A DNA stretch of 64,000 nt from Flavobacterium phycosphaerae (GTDB lineage: Bacteria; Bacteroidota; Bacteroidia; Flavobacteriales; Flavobacteriaceae): positions 92,501-156,500 of the forward strand of contig NZ_JAAATZ010000001.1 in assembly GCF_010119235.1 (NCBI RefSeq), read 5' to 3'. Below, piece after piece: positions 54,224 to 64,000 of the stretch (positions are counted from its first letter, which is position 1; the number at the start of each line of letters is the position of its first letter). The position numbers and the translations under genes are program-made. The notes below the pieces were generated by a model. It was not told the DNA's origin, made no database searches, and saw only the letters and a list, made by a program, of their open reading frames with translations.

Positions 54224-54272
54224 TGCCATCAAAAATAGATTTAATACTTTTACACTTCCAAAACGAACCACT

Positions 54273-55091
54273 ATGTCTACAGCAAAAAAAGATTACAAAA
54301 GAATTACCACTAAGTCCCTATTTGATATGAAGGCCAATGGCGAGAAGATTTCGATGTTGACGGCTTATGATTATACTATGGCTAAAATTGTAGATACGGC
54401 GGGCGTTGACGTGATTTTGGTAGGCGATTCAGCCAGTAATGTGATGGCGGGACATGAAACGACTTTGCCTATTACGTTAGACCAAATGATTTATCACGCT
54501 TCCTCTGTAGTGAGAGCTATTGACAGAGCCTTAGTTGTAGTGGATTTACCTTTCGGAAGTTACCAATCTGACCCCAAAGAGGCTTTGCGTTCGGCTATCA
54601 GAATCATGAAGGAAAGTGGTGGTCATGCTGTAAAAATGGAAGGCGGTAGTGAAATTAAAGAAAGTATCAAGCGCATCTTAAATGCCGGTATTCCGGTGAT
54701 GGGTCATTTGGGTTTGACACCACAATCGATATACAAATTTGGTACCTACACCGTACGAGCCAAAGAAGAAGCGGAAGCAGAACAATTGATTGAAGATGCT
54801 AAATTGCTAGAAAAATTGGGCTGTTTTGCTTTAGTTTTGGAAAAAATTCCGGCTGCCTTGGCCGAGAAAGTAGCCAAAACGATTTCCATTCCGGTAATTG
54901 GTATTGGTGCTGGTGGCGGTGTAGATGGACAAGTATTAGTAATTCACGATATGCTTGGCATGAACAACGAATTCAGTCCCCGATTTTTGAGACGTTACAT
55001 GAACTTATACGAAGGAATGACCAAAGCTATCGGACAATATGTAGACGATGTAAAATCGCAGGACTTTCCGAATAAGAGTGAGCAGTATTAA
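54273..55091 (+). CDS. panB: 3-methyl-2-oxobutanoate hydroxymethyltransferase (ketopantoate hydroxymethyltransferase)
   Basis: The product has 272 residues. It adds a hydroxymethyl group from methylenetetrahydrofolate to 2-oxoisovalerate, the first step of pantothenate (CoA) synthesis. It has [36 protein letters not shown] (metal-binding Asp), VKMEGGSE and [16 protein letters not shown] with conserved His, and [21 protein letters not shown]. The decamer barrel enzyme is cytosolic. The RluA gene follows after 5 bp. Confidence 0.96.
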   Translation: MSTAKKDYKRITTKSLFDMKANGEKISMLTAYDYTMAKIVDTAGVDVILVGDSASNVMAGHETTLPITLDQMIYHASSVVRAIDRALVVVDLPFGSYQSDPKEALRSAIRIMKESGGHAVKMEGGSEIKESIKRILNAGIPVMGHLGLTPQSIYKFGTYTVRAKEEAEAEQLIEDAKLLEKLGCFALVLEKIPAALAEKVAKTISIPVIGIGAGGGVDGQVLVIHDMLGMNNEFSPRFLRRYMNLYEGMTKAIGQYVDDVKSQDFPNKSEQY

Positions 55092-55096
55092 TTTGT

Positions 55097-55792
55097 ATGG
55101 CTGAGAAGATAGTTTCTACCAAAAATAATTTACAAATCCTTCATGAAGATAACCATGTTATTGTGGTTAATAAGCGCGTAGGCGATATTGTCCAGGGAGA
55201 TAAAACAGGAGATAAACCCTTATCAGAAGTAGTCAAAGAATATATCAAAGATAAATACCAAAAACCCGGAGAAGTTTTTTTGGGCGTAGTGCATCGCTTA
55301 GACAGACCCACTACCGGCATCGTGGTTTTTGCCAGAACGAGCAAAGCTTTAACACGTTTGAATGAATTATTCAGCAACCGCGAAACGAAGAAAACGTATT
55401 GGGCTGTAGTAAAAAACAAACCACCCAAAACAGAAGATACACTTATTCATTTTCTGAAACGAAATGAAAAAAACAATACTTCAAAAGCCCATCTAAAAGA
55501 AGTACCGGAAAGCAAAAAAGCCAGTCTGGATTATAAAATCATCAAAGAATTAGACAATTACTTTGCTTTAGAAATCAATCTGCATACCGGAAGACATCAC
55601 CAAATCAGAGCACAACTAGCGGCTATTGGTTGCCCAATCAAAGGCGATTTGAAATACGGTTTTGACCGCAGTAATCCGGATGGCGGCATTCATCTGCATG
55701 CCCGAAAGTTGGTTTTCGTTCATCCGGTCACTAAAGAAAATCTTGAAATTATTGCGCCCACCCCAAAAGATGTTATTTGGAATTTGATTTAA
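55097..55792 (+). CDS. RluA family pseudouridine synthase
   Basis: The product has 231 residues. It lacks the N-terminal S4 domain, like RluA/TruC-type enzymes. The catalytic motif is HRLDRPTTGIVVFARTSKA (Asp in LDRPTTG), with LHTGRHHQIRAQLAAIGCPIKGD in the second half. It isomerises uridines in rRNA or tRNA; the target cannot be told. It is 5 bp after panB and so cotranscribed. Confidence 0.93.
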   Translation: MAEKIVSTKNNLQILHEDNHVIVVNKRVGDIVQGDKTGDKPLSEVVKEYIKDKYQKPGEVFLGVVHRLDRPTTGIVVFARTSKALTRLNELFSNRETKKTYWAVVKNKPPKTEDTLIHFLKRNEKNNTSKAHLKEVPESKKASLDYKIIKELDNYFALEINLHTGRHHQIRAQLAAIGCPIKGDLKYGFDRSNPDGGIHLHARKLVFVHPVTKENLEIIAPTPKDVIWNLI

Positions 55793-55843
55793 TACTAAAA
55801 ATTGTATATTTACGATTAGTTAGTAACCCAAATAACATCTGCT

Positions 55844-57181
55844 ATGAAGAAAATCATTGTAACCCTTGGTTTATTTATTGGTTTTAGTGCTTTGGCACAA
55901 GAACATTTTTCCGGAATGAGTACCTCCAATCGTGTTGGTATTATAAACGGAGTGATGAATCCTGCTGAATTTGCAAATCTTTCTAAACGATTTGAAGTTA
56001 ATATTTACGGACTGAGCTTTAGTGTGGCTAACAATAAAATTGGTTTTAGCGACATCAACTCCGATGCTGATTTTGAAGATTTACTTTTTCAAGGAACAGA
56101 TCCTGTTGACGCACGAGTTGATGCAGAAATATTAGGTCCCGGATTTGCCATGAAATGGAAAAAATGGGGATTCGCGTTTACCACAAAAGCTTATACCAAT
56201 TTTAATATTATTGATGTTGACCCTGCTATTGGTAATGCCATTGCCAATGATAATTTGGTGTTCAATACAACCTTACTAAACAGTAGCAATAACCAACGTT
56301 TAAATGGTGTTGCTTATGGCGAAGTTGGTTTATCGGCAGGACGGAATTTATTTGAAAACGAGAAGCACCTTTTCAGCGCTGGGATTTCGCTTAAATTTTT
56401 ATTCCCGGGTACATATTCCAATTTTGGTCTAGATAACCTGAATGGACAAATCACACAAAATGTTTCAGGTGCCTATCTTACTACCAATTCGCCGGCAACG
56501 TTAAACATTGCCTATTCCGGAAACTTAGCGGACAGTTTTACCAATTTCAGTGATTATAGTAAATCCATTTTTGGCGGATTGAATGGTACTGCAATTGATA
56601 TTGGTTTCAATTATCAATGGAAAGGCGGTAGTAAAGACTATAAAGTCAATGCAGGTTTAGCATTCAAAAACTTGGGAAGCATGACCTTTAAAGACAGTAA
56701 TAATGCTTCAACCAATTATGCTTTTAGCACTCAAGGTCCTGGCCCTTTAGATTTGAGTCTGTTTGATGGAGTTGATAATTTGAAAGATGTAGAAACTATT
56801 TTAAGACAAAAAGGTTATTTAACTGAATTACCTAATCAGAAAAGTTTCAAAGTAAAGTTACCTGCCATGATTAACTTGTATGCCGACTTTAAAATCATCC
56901 CTAAAATTTATGTTTCCGGTTTTTTACAACAAAAATTACAAGACAACGAAGGCAACGACCAAATTACCACAGTTAATACTTTTACCCTGACTCCGCGATT
57001 TACCCTAGGCTTCTTTGAAGCATTTTTACCGGTGAATAACAATGAGATTTCCGGAACAAATGTGGGTGTTGGATTGCGATTCAGAGGTTTCTATCTGGGC
57101 TCAGGCTCTATTGTTACGGCCTTAATCAACGACAGCAAACAAGCCGATATTTATACCGGATTCCGCTGGGCCTTTTTGTAA
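55844..57181 (+). CDS. DUF5723 family outer-membrane protein
   Basis: The product has 445 residues with a signal peptide (MKKIIVTLGLFIGFSALAQ). It begins the mature part with EHFSGMSTSNRVGIINGVMNPAEFANL, typical of DUF5723, a Bacteroidetes beta-barrel family. The rest is rich in aromatic and glycine residues in alternating strands (GFAFTTKAYTNFNII, YKVNAGLAFKNLGSM) and ends YTGFRWAFL, with a terminal aromatic as in barrels inserted by BamA. TATATTTA near 55806 is a possible -7 element, 18 bp after a TTG. The role is unknown. Confidence 0.87.
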   Translation: MKKIIVTLGLFIGFSALAQEHFSGMSTSNRVGIINGVMNPAEFANLSKRFEVNIYGLSFSVANNKIGFSDINSDADFEDLLFQGTDPVDARVDAEILGPGFAMKWKKWGFAFTTKAYTNFNIIDVDPAIGNAIANDNLVFNTTLLNSSNNQRLNGVAYGEVGLSAGRNLFENEKHLFSAGISLKFLFPGTYSNFGLDNLNGQITQNVSGAYLTTNSPATLNIAYSGNLADSFTNFSDYSKSIFGGLNGTAIDIGFNYQWKGGSKDYKVNAGLAFKNLGSMTFKDSNNASTNYAFSTQGPGPLDLSLFDGVDNLKDVETILRQKGYLTELPNQKSFKVKLPAMINLYADFKIIPKIYVSGFLQQKLQDNEGNDQITTVNTFTLTPRFTLGFFEAFLPVNNNEISGTNVGVGLRFRGFYLGSGSIVTALINDSKQADIYTGFRWAFL

Positions 57182-57187
57182 ACCCGA

Positions 57188-58519
57188 ATGAGTTTTACGT
57201 TGGATATTCATCACAGAAAACAAGCGTTACTGAAATTGCTGAATTCTGTACAATTACATGAAGAGGCCATTATAAAAGCCCTTTATGACGATTTCAAGAA
57301 ACCGGCTTTTGAGTCCGTTTTTAGTGAAACCAGTTTTATTCTGGCCGAACTTAATCATACAATTACCAATATTCATAAATGGGCAAAGCCGCAACGGGTT
57401 TTGCCTTCGCTTTTAAATTTTCCGTCAACGGATTATATCTACAAAGAACCTTATGGTAAAGTACTGATCATTGCACCGTGGAATTATCCATATCAATTGG
57501 TGTTGTCTCCTATGATAGCTGCCATTGCCGCAGGAAACCAAGTGGTAGTCAAACCATCAGAACTAACGCCGAACACTTCGCGTATCATAGCCAAAATCAT
57601 TAGTGAAACTTTTGATAAAAATCATGTAGACTGCATCGAAGGAGGTGTTGAAGTCACACAACAATTACTCGCACAGCGCTGGGACTATATCTTCTTTACC
57701 GGAAGTGTTACTGTTGGAAAGATTGTAGCCAAAGCTGCTGCTGAAAATTTAACCCCGGTGACGCTAGAATTAGGAGGTAAAAACCCATGTATTGTTGCCG
57801 AAAATGCCAATCTGAAATTAGCTGCCAAAAGAATCGTTTGGGGAAAATTCCTTAATGCCGGACAAACTTGTATTGCACCGGATTATATTTTGGCACATCA
57901 AAAAATAAAAAGAACTTTCATTGACTATCTAAAAGCAGAAATTACCACGGCCTATGTTGAAAATCCTGAAGCTTCACCTGATTTTGCCCGAATCATCAAT
58001 GCAAAAAACTGGAAACGACTGGTAACTTTATTGGAAAACGAAACCATTGTTTTTGGCGGTAATAGTAACGCTTCGGATTGTTATTTATCACCAACCATTA
58101 TAGACGAACCGAATCTGGAAAGCCCGGTGATGCATGAGGAAATTTTTGGTCCAATCCTCCCTGTTGTAAGTTTTGAAACCGAAGCCGATTTGCAACGCAT
58201 CATTTCAAAATATGAAAAACCGCTTTCTTTGTATGTATTCTCAGACGATACCCAATTCGCTAAAAAAATCATACAAAATTTTTCTTTTGGCGGGGGTTGT
58301 ATCAATGATACCGTAGTGCATTTTGCCAATAAACGATTGCCTTTTGGTGGTGTCGGACACAGCGGCATTGGGGCCTATCACGGGAAGTTTGCTTTTGCTA
58401 CCTTTTCACATCATAAACCCGTTGTAAAAAAAGGAAACTGGCTTGATTTGCCCTTTAGATATGCTCCTTATCAGGGGAAAATTAAGTTGATAAAAAACGT
58501 ATTGAAATGGTTTTCATAA
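57188..58519 (+). CDS. Aldehyde dehydrogenase (class 3-like)
   Basis: The product has 443 residues of the short, membrane-associated type. It oxidises fatty or aromatic aldehydes with NAD(P). It has IAPWNYPYQLVLSPMIAAIAAGN, FTGSVTVGKIVAKAA (cofactor loop), the catalytic general base in LELGGKNPCIV and the nucleophile in NAGQTCIAPDYIL, and FGGGCINDTVVHFANKRLPFGGVG. It lies 6 bp after the DUF5723 gene, probably in one transcript. Confidence 0.93.
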   Translation: MSFTLDIHHRKQALLKLLNSVQLHEEAIIKALYDDFKKPAFESVFSETSFILAELNHTITNIHKWAKPQRVLPSLLNFPSTDYIYKEPYGKVLIIAPWNYPYQLVLSPMIAAIAAGNQVVVKPSELTPNTSRIIAKIISETFDKNHVDCIEGGVEVTQQLLAQRWDYIFFTGSVTVGKIVAKAAAENLTPVTLELGGKNPCIVAENANLKLAAKRIVWGKFLNAGQTCIAPDYILAHQKIKRTFIDYLKAEITTAYVENPEASPDFARIINAKNWKRLVTLLENETIVFGGNSNASDCYLSPTIIDEPNLESPVMHEEIFGPILPVVSFETEADLQRIISKYEKPLSLYVFSDDTQFAKKIIQNFSFGGGCINDTVVHFANKRLPFGGVGHSGIGAYHGKFAFATFSHHKPVVKKGNWLDLPFRYAPYQGKIKLIKNVLKWFS

Positions 58520-58633
58520 TCCTTAAAAATATGAGACTGTAATTGGCCATTGTATTTTTATTTTTATGTATATTGGAGCAGAAAATAGGTAACCCTTAAA
58601 CTGAATTGTCTAATTGGATAAAATTACACTACT

Positions 58634-61600
58634 TTGAATACGCTTGTTTCATTTGCAAACATCAATAGCTATATAATAATCAGTTTATTATTAATTGTTT
58701 TAATGCTATTTTATGTAGCTATTAGTAAAACATTACAAAAAAAATTAAATCTCAGCACTAAATATTCCGATTTTGAACCCAATGCGGAACAATTCAGAAT
58801 CTATTTACTCTTTTTCGGAATAACCATTCCATTGGTAGAAATTATTGTTGATGTTTTCGAAATAAGAGCCACGAGTCATCTGGCTGTTAATTTATCGGTA
58901 GGTGGATTGCTTTTGTCTTTGTATTATTTAACCGGCAGATATGACTATTTTTATAAGTCCCTCAATAAAATATTTACCTTTTTATATTTAAGTTATTTTT
59001 GCTACATAGCCTACAATGTCTTCTTCAGGCCTTTTGAATTGCTTGCCTACGTTGGATTGATTCTGGGATTTTTCCTTTCGTATTTTGTTATCAAAAACAT
59101 TACGCGCTATTGGCTGTTTGTTTTTGTTTCAATGCTTACCTTGGCTATAGCTTATTACGCTGTACTCATTGACAAAAAACTAATTATCCTGCTTTTATGC
59201 GCTTTTATAACCATCAGTGCCATACATATTTCAACGCATTTAGCCTCCATTGGAGTTAAAAACAAATTCATTTTTTCCGACATTATTGTCAACAACGGAA
59301 ATTCATTAATTATCACCACTAATAAAAAAGGAGAGCTGTCGTTTTGCAGTGAATCGGTGGAAACCATTTTAGGCTATACGGTAGAAGAAGTTTTAGGTTT
59401 TGGTTTTTGGAAATTAACTGAAGACCCCGAGTTTATTGGTGAAGAGTATCACGATGATTATGTTGACGGGAGACTCCACATTCGGAAATTAAAATGCCGC
59501 AACGGCGACTACAAATACATTCAATGGAAAGATAAAAAATACTCCGACGATATTACTATCGGAATTGGACAGGATGTAACCGAGCAAGTAAAAATCAAAG
59601 ACCAATACCGCAGTTTAATTGAATCGGCTGCCGATTTGATTTATGAAATCGATTTAGACGCCCAAATAACTTATGTTAATCATTTCACCGAAAAAACACT
59701 GGGCTATTCCAGAGAAGATATCTTAAATAAAAATTACTCCAACTTTATCCGACAGGATTATCTGGACTATGTTGTCGATTTTTATAAAGAGGTACCAAAA
59801 GAAGCGCAAGACTATAATGACTTGGTTTTCCCATTGCTTAAAAATGACGGAGATACCATTTGGGTTTCCCAAAAAGTTACTTTAAAAAGAAATGAAAACG
59901 GAGAAGTCATAGGCTACTCGGCTATTGCCCGAGACATTACTTTGGTTAAAAATCTTGAAATAGAGCATTACAACCGAAGCAAAAAAGTCAGAGTTCACAA
60001 TGAGACATTAAAAAAACTAACTTCTCAAAGTTATTCCAACAAAGATACTTTTAATGGTATTCTAAAAAACATCTTAAAGGTAGCGGGTACTAATTGCGCC
60101 ATTGACCGAGTAAGTTATTGGTCTTACATTCCTGAAGGACTTCGCTGTGAAAGCATTTATTATTTAAAAAGTGATCGTTTTGAAAAGAACTTTTTTCTGG
60201 CTATTGAAAACTATCCAACCTATTTCAATCAAATAGAAACCGGTATACAAATTGTTGCTTCGAACGTATACAACAACAACATCACTTCAGAACTTTGCTT
60301 AGATTACTTCCCCAAAAACAACATCAAGTCAATGCTTGATACGCCTATTTTTATCAATGGCAAAATCATTGGTATTTTGTGCTTCGAAGCCATCGAAATC
60401 ACCAGAGATTGGGACAATGAAGACATTAATTTTTCACGCTCTATTGCCGATTTGATTGCTATTGCCATCGAATCCCAAATGCGTATTGAGGTAGAACAAA
60501 AATTATCCTATAAAAGCGATATCCTTTTAGAAATAACCAAAAACACTGAACGCTTTTTATTATCAAAAAACACCAGTGAAATCTTTACCGGAATTCTCGA
60601 AACAATTGGAATTGTAACCAATGTAGATAAACTTTCTTTTTTTGAAAGTGACAACCAAAATAAAATTTACACTCAAAAATACCGTTGGACAGCAAAAACC
60701 AACTCGTTAACTGAACCAAATCCAGAACTGATAAATGTGTCTCATAATGCTATTCCGGAGATTTCAGCACAATTGGTTCAAAACAAAATTTACTATTCCA
60801 CCATACGAAAAATGACAGACGAGGTATCGCGCACCTTTTTACAGCAGTTGGATACCAAATCAGTACTTTTTATTCCCGTTTTTGTAAAATCTGCTTTTTA
60901 CGGTTTTATAGTTTTTGACGATTCTACCAAAGAGAGAGAATGGTCATCTGACGAAGTTGGGGCATTGCAAACACTGACCAATAATATTTCTTATGCTATC
61001 GAAAGAAATATTAATGAGGCGATGCTTCAGGAAAGCGAAGAAAAATTCCGATTGTTGGCCAACAACATTCCGGGAACCGTTCACCTTTCTAAATACGATG
61101 AGAAATGGTCCAAAATTTACCTCAATGACGAAATTGAAAAACTAACGGGATACCCAAAATCTGATTTTCTGTCCAATAAAATTCACTACATCGATTTGGT
61201 GCATCCGGATGATTTGAAAATTGTACAAAACAAAGCCAGCGAATTATTTAAAGACCGACAAAAAATACACTTAATCTACCGAATCATCAACAAAAATGGG
61301 CATTACATTTGGGTAGAAGAATTTGGAGAACCTATTTTCAAAGGCGAAGAAATTGTTTATATTGTTGGGATTTTTATCGACATTACGCAACGAATGGAAG
61401 CCGAAGAAGCCATCAAAGCCAAGAATTATGCAGAAGCAGCCAACAGAGCCAAATCAGAATTCTTAGCCAATATGAGCCACGAAATCAGAACGCCTTTAAA
61501 CGGAATTATTGGTTTTACCGAACTACTTATGAATACCGATTTGGAAAGCATTCAGAAAAAATACATGGAAACGGTCAATCAATCGGCCAATGCCCTTATG

Positions 61601-62593
61601 GAGGTTATCAATAATATTTTGGATTTTTCTAAGATAGAATCCGGAAAATTAGAATTGAATGTTGAGAAGTTTGATGTTTACGATTTAGCCAATCAAGTGA
61701 TTGAATTAATAAAATATGAAGCCAATCTAAAAAAATTAGAACTCAATTTGAACATCGAAGAAAATGTGCCAAAGTACATTTGGATTGACTACATTCGATT
61801 GAAACAAGTCTTAATCAATTTACTGAGTAATGCTGTTAAATTTACAGAAAGTGGTAGCATCGACTTAACCATTTCTGTTTTCAAACTGCTTGATAATAAT
61901 AAAATACAACTCCAATTTTCGGTAAAAGATACCGGAATTGGTATCAAAAAGAAAAACCAACTGCGCATCTTTGAAGCCTTTTCGCAAGAAGACAGTTCAA
62001 CTACCAAAAAGTTCGGGGGTACCGGTCTTGGTCTTTCCATCTCCAACCAACTTTTGGGGTTAATGAATAGTCAACTGGAACTCAGCAGCGAAGCCGACAA
62101 AGGCAGTAATTTTAGTTTCATTCTCGAAGTGAACTATTCTAATGAAATCATAAGCAACGATAATTCGGTTGATTTTTATGCCAAAACAGCTCCTAAAACA
62201 AATGTTATTTCAAACGATGCTAAAGTAGTTTTTATTGTAGAAGATAATAAAATCAATATGCTTTTGGCCAAAACCTTAGTCAAACAAATCTTGCCGAATG
62301 CTGAAGTAATTGAATTAGAAAATGGTAAAGAAGCGCTCGAAAAAGCACAAAACCAATTACCGGATTTGATTTTAATGGACATCCAAATGCCTATAATGAA
62401 TGGGTATGAAGCTTCGGTCGAGATCAGAAAACTACCGCATTCAAAAAGAGTTCCGATTATTGCCTTAACTGCCGGAACCATAGTTGGTGAAAAAGAAAAA
62501 TGCATCGAATTTGGCATGAATGATTATATTCCAAAACCTATTGACAAAGAATTTTTGGAAAATATTATTCGTGAATACATAACTACTAACTAA
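58634..62593 (+). CDS. Hybrid sensor histidine kinase with PAS and GAF domains
   Basis: The product has 1319 residues. About seven transmembrane helices (10-205) form the membrane sensor. PAS domains follow at about 215-320 and 325-440, GAF domains at about 455-610 and 625-785, and another PAS at about 800-920. The kinase core has H949 in [29 protein letters not shown] and GTGLGLSI. The C-terminal receiver has D1249 in [14 protein letters not shown]. The start is a TTG (first ATG is 23 codons later, in the first helix). As a hybrid kinase it needs an Hpt protein; the one at 22018 is a candidate. Confidence 0.92.
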   Translation: MNTLVSFANINSYIIISLLLIVLMLFYVAISKTLQKKLNLSTKYSDFEPNAEQFRIYLLFFGITIPLVEIIVDVFEIRATSHLAVNLSVGGLLLSLYYLTGRYDYFYKSLNKIFTFLYLSYFCYIAYNVFFRPFELLAYVGLILGFFLSYFVIKNITRYWLFVFVSMLTLAIAYYAVLIDKKLIILLLCAFITISAIHISTHLASIGVKNKFIFSDIIVNNGNSLIITTNKKGELSFCSESVETILGYTVEEVLGFGFWKLTEDPEFIGEEYHDDYVDGRLHIRKLKCRNGDYKYIQWKDKKYSDDITIGIGQDVTEQVKIKDQYRSLIESAADLIYEIDLDAQITYVNHFTEKTLGYSREDILNKNYSNFIRQDYLDYVVDFYKEVPKEAQDYNDLVFPLLKNDGDTIWVSQKVTLKRNENGEVIGYSAIARDITLVKNLEIEHYNRSKKVRVHNETLKKLTSQSYSNKDTFNGILKNILKVAGTNCAIDRVSYWSYIPEGLRCESIYYLKSDRFEKNFFLAIENYPTYFNQIETGIQIVASNVYNNNITSELCLDYFPKNNIKSMLDTPIFINGKIIGILCFEAIEITRDWDNEDINFSRSIADLIAIAIESQMRIEVEQKLSYKSDILLEITKNTERFLLSKNTSEIFTGILETIGIVTNVDKLSFFESDNQNKIYTQKYRWTAKTNSLTEPNPELINVSHNAIPEISAQLVQNKIYYSTIRKMTDEVSRTFLQQLDTKSVLFIPVFVKSAFYGFIVFDDSTKEREWSSDEVGALQTLTNNISYAIERNINEAMLQESEEKFRLLANNIPGTVHLSKYDEKWSKIYLNDEIEKLTGYPKSDFLSNKIHYIDLVHPDDLKIVQNKASELFKDRQKIHLIYRIINKNGHYIWVEEFGEPIFKGEEIVYIVGIFIDITQRMEAEEAIKAKNYAEAANRAKSEFLANMSHEIRTPLNGIIGFTELLMNTDLESIQKKYMETVNQSANALMEVINNILDFSKIESGKLELNVEKFDVYDLANQVIELIKYEANLKKLELNLNIEENVPKYIWIDYIRLKQVLINLLSNAVKFTESGSIDLTISVFKLLDNNKIQLQFSVKDTGIGIKKKNQLRIFEAFSQEDSSTTKKFGGTGLGLSISNQLLGLMNSQLELSSEADKGSNFSFILEVNYSNEIISNDNSVDFYAKTAPKTNVISNDAKVVFIVEDNKINMLLAKTLVKQILPNAEVIELENGKEALEKAQNQLPDLILMDIQMPIMNGYEASVEIRKLPHSKRVPIIALTAGTIVGEKEKCIEFGMNDYIPKPIDKEFLENIIREYITTN

Positions 62594-62605
62594 AAAATCA
62601 AGCAT

Positions 62606-63463
62606 ATGAAATGGAAAGGTTTAGGAGAAAGTGACAATGTAGAAGATAGAAGAGGCATGTCGGGTAAGGGAAAAGCACTCGTTGGTGGTGGTGTAATCGG
62701 TATTATTATTTTGTTACTCAACATCTTTGGTGGCGAAAATGCTCAAATGCTTACACCGGTATTGGAACAAATGAATCAAGGCAATACCACAGAACAAACC
62801 GAAAATAGGGAACTTACCGTCGAAGAAAAAGAAATCGGCAGTTTTGCTAGTACTATGTTCAAACTCAATGAAGATACCTGGAGCCAGATTTTTATTGAAA
62901 ACGGACAAGACTATGATAAGCCTAAAATGGTTTTGTTTTATGACAATGTAGAAACAGGTTGTGGAAGTGCCTCCTCAGCGTCAGGTCCGTTTTACTGTCC
63001 GGCCGACAATAAAGTGTATATGGATTTACGCTTTTTTGAAGAACTAAAATCACGCTTTGGAGCCGAAGGTGGTGATTTTGCCATTGCCTATGTCATTGCA
63101 CATGAAGTAGGACATCATATTCAAAATCTGCTGGGTACTTCGGATAAAGTACGTCAACTGCAAGCCGAGAAAAGTGAAGCCGAAGGAAATAAACTTTCTG
63201 TTTGTTTAGAGTTGCAAGCCGATTTTTATGCCGGAGTTTGGGCCAAACACAACAGCCAATATTTGGAAACCGGTGATATAGAAGAAGCCTTGAGCGCTGC
63301 CAATGCAGTAGGTGACGATGCCATTCAAAGCAAAATGCAAGGTCACGTAGTTCCTGACAGTTTTACCCATGGCACTTCGGAACAACGCATGTATTGGTTT
63401 AACCGAGGTTATAAAACAGGTGATATTTCACAAGGAGATACTTTTAAAGGATTGTTGAATTAA
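62606..63463 (+). CDS. Neutral zinc metallopeptidase, YpfJ-like
   Basis: The product has 285 residues. A transmembrane helix (about 25-45, ALVGGGVIGIIILLLNIFGG) precedes the catalytic part. The zinc site is HEVGHH (166-171) with the third ligand Glu/Asp in LQADFYAGVWAKH. The motif SASGPFYCPADNKVYMD is typical of the family. The physiological substrate is unknown. Its stop codon overlaps the convergent comM-like gene by three bases. Confidence 0.92.
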   Translation: MKWKGLGESDNVEDRRGMSGKGKALVGGGVIGIIILLLNIFGGENAQMLTPVLEQMNQGNTTEQTENRELTVEEKEIGSFASTMFKLNEDTWSQIFIENGQDYDKPKMVLFYDNVETGCGSASSASGPFYCPADNKVYMDLRFFEELKSRFGAEGGDFAIAYVIAHEVGHHIQNLLGTSDKVRQLQAEKSEAEGNKLSVCLELQADFYAGVWAKHNSQYLETGDIEEALSAANAVGDDAIQSKMQGHVVPDSFTHGTSEQRMYWFNRGYKTGDISQGDTFKGLLN

Positions 63464-64000
63464 CCCAGCCACCCTTCCCTATCCAAACTTCGATACTGGA
63501 TGGCTTCTGCAATATGATTAGAATTTACACTTTCCGATTGCTCTAAATCAGCTATAGTTCTGGCTACTTTCAAGATTCGGTCATAAGCTCTTGCCGAAAG
63601 ATTGAGTCGTTCCATCGCTGTTTTCAAAAGTTGTAATGAGGTTTCGTTCAAAGCACAGAAAGTTCTTATTTGTTTCGTGCTCATTTGGGCATTGTAGTGG
63701 ATGGCTTCAAAATTTTCAAAGCGTTGCGATTGAATTTCTCTGGCTTTGGTGACGCGTTCCCGAATCAGCACACTGCTTTCTGCCGGACGGGTTTCTGTCA
63801 GTTTTTCAAATGGCACCGGAGTTACTTCAATATGAATGTCAATCCTGTCTAACAAAGGGCCGGAAATTTTACCCAAATACCGTTGCATCTCAGCAGGCGA
63901 AGAAGTTACCGGCGCATCAGGATCATTGAAATAACCACCCGGACTCGGATTCATACTTGCCACCAACATTATAGAAGAAGGATAAGTAATAGAAAATTTT
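63460..64000 (-). CDS. ComM/YifB-like Mg-chelatase AAA+ protein, 3' part
   Basis: The window holds the last 180 codons; the gene continues past 64000. The visible part has TYPSSIMLVASMNPSPGGYF, the pre-sensor and arginine-finger region GPLLDRIDIHIEVTPV, and the C-terminal helical lid NLSARAYDRILKVARTIADLE ending SLDREGWLG. These are the signatures of YifB/ComM, a helicase that promotes branch migration in natural transformation. The frame is open to the end of the window. Confidence 0.92.
   Translation of the reverse strand, partial: KFSITYPSSIMLVASMNPSPGGYFNDPDAPVTSSPAEMQRYLGKISGPLLDRIDIHIEVTPVPFEKLTETRPAESSVLIRERVTKAREIQSQRFENFEAIHYNAQMSTKQIRTFCALNETSLQLLKTAMERLNLSARAYDRILKVARTIADLEQSESVNSNHIAEAIQYRSLDREGWLG

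Overview
The window comes from a low-GC member of the Bacteroidetes, most likely Flavobacterium or a close relative. The evidence is the 16S 3' end (an AACACCTCC-type anti-SD), the Bacteroidetes promoter pattern TTG-N18/19-TAnnTTTG in front of several genes, and family-specific genes (DUF4294, DUF4295, DUF6929, DUF5723, an insertion-bearing SecA of 1114 residues). It is ordinary chromosomal housekeeping DNA. I see no prophage, insertion sequence, CRISPR array or defence island.

Layout. 1-2563 is an rRNA operon on the minus strand (16S, tRNA-Ile, tRNA-Ala, 5' part of 23S), with tandem promoters at 2737-2876. 3-19 kb holds an M42 peptidase, purC, two serine hydrolases of the beta-lactamase fold, a CvfB-like RNA-binding protein, an ECF sigma factor with a membrane partner, a GT39 glycosyltransferase, a PlsC-like acyltransferase, a Nudix hydrolase, a DciA-like DUF721 protein and a lipocalin. 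18.7-24.2 kb is a minus-strand block with rpmB-rpmG-DUF4295-ftsY, cinA, an Hpt protein, an FAH-family enzyme, an exonuclease and an XRE regulator. 25-36 kb holds a 2-oxoacid dehydrogenase E2, a GT2 enzyme, an ABC-F ATPase with a methyltransferase, a LolD-like ATPase, a cobalamin adenosyltransferase and secA. 37-52 kb holds a GlcD-like oxidase, an AEC and an MFS transporter, meaB, an HU-like protein, a two-component pair, an SPFH protein, a MATE exporter, a second ABC-F ATPase and another MFS transporter. 52-64 kb holds a DEAD-box protein, an NtrC-like regulator, panB, an RluA enzyme, a DUF5723 outer-membrane protein, an aldehyde dehydrogenase, a 1319-residue hybrid histidine kinase, a YpfJ-like metallopeptidase and the 3' part of a comM/yifB gene. 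The adenosyltransferase (31.3 kb) and MeaB (41.1 kb) both serve adenosylcobalamin-dependent methylmalonyl-CoA mutase.

The unusual content lies between genes. (1) A 52-bp array of four TGTGACA/TGTCACA boxes sits at exact 15-bp pitch with dyad symmetry (13390-13441). (2) Three 22-bp repeats with GATGTACAT cores precede the HU-like gene. (3) Five copies of an ~85-bp dispersed element are present, four of them next to stop codons in antisense orientation. (4) About eleven short arrays have a strict 7-bp period, many immediately upstream of start codons and one inside a coding sequence.

Six genes look broken by one missing base in a mononucleotide run (near 6120, 15703, 17043, 24959, 25059 and 52830). 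The pattern is most simply explained by homopolymer under-calling in the assembly, so I describe these genes by their restored frames.
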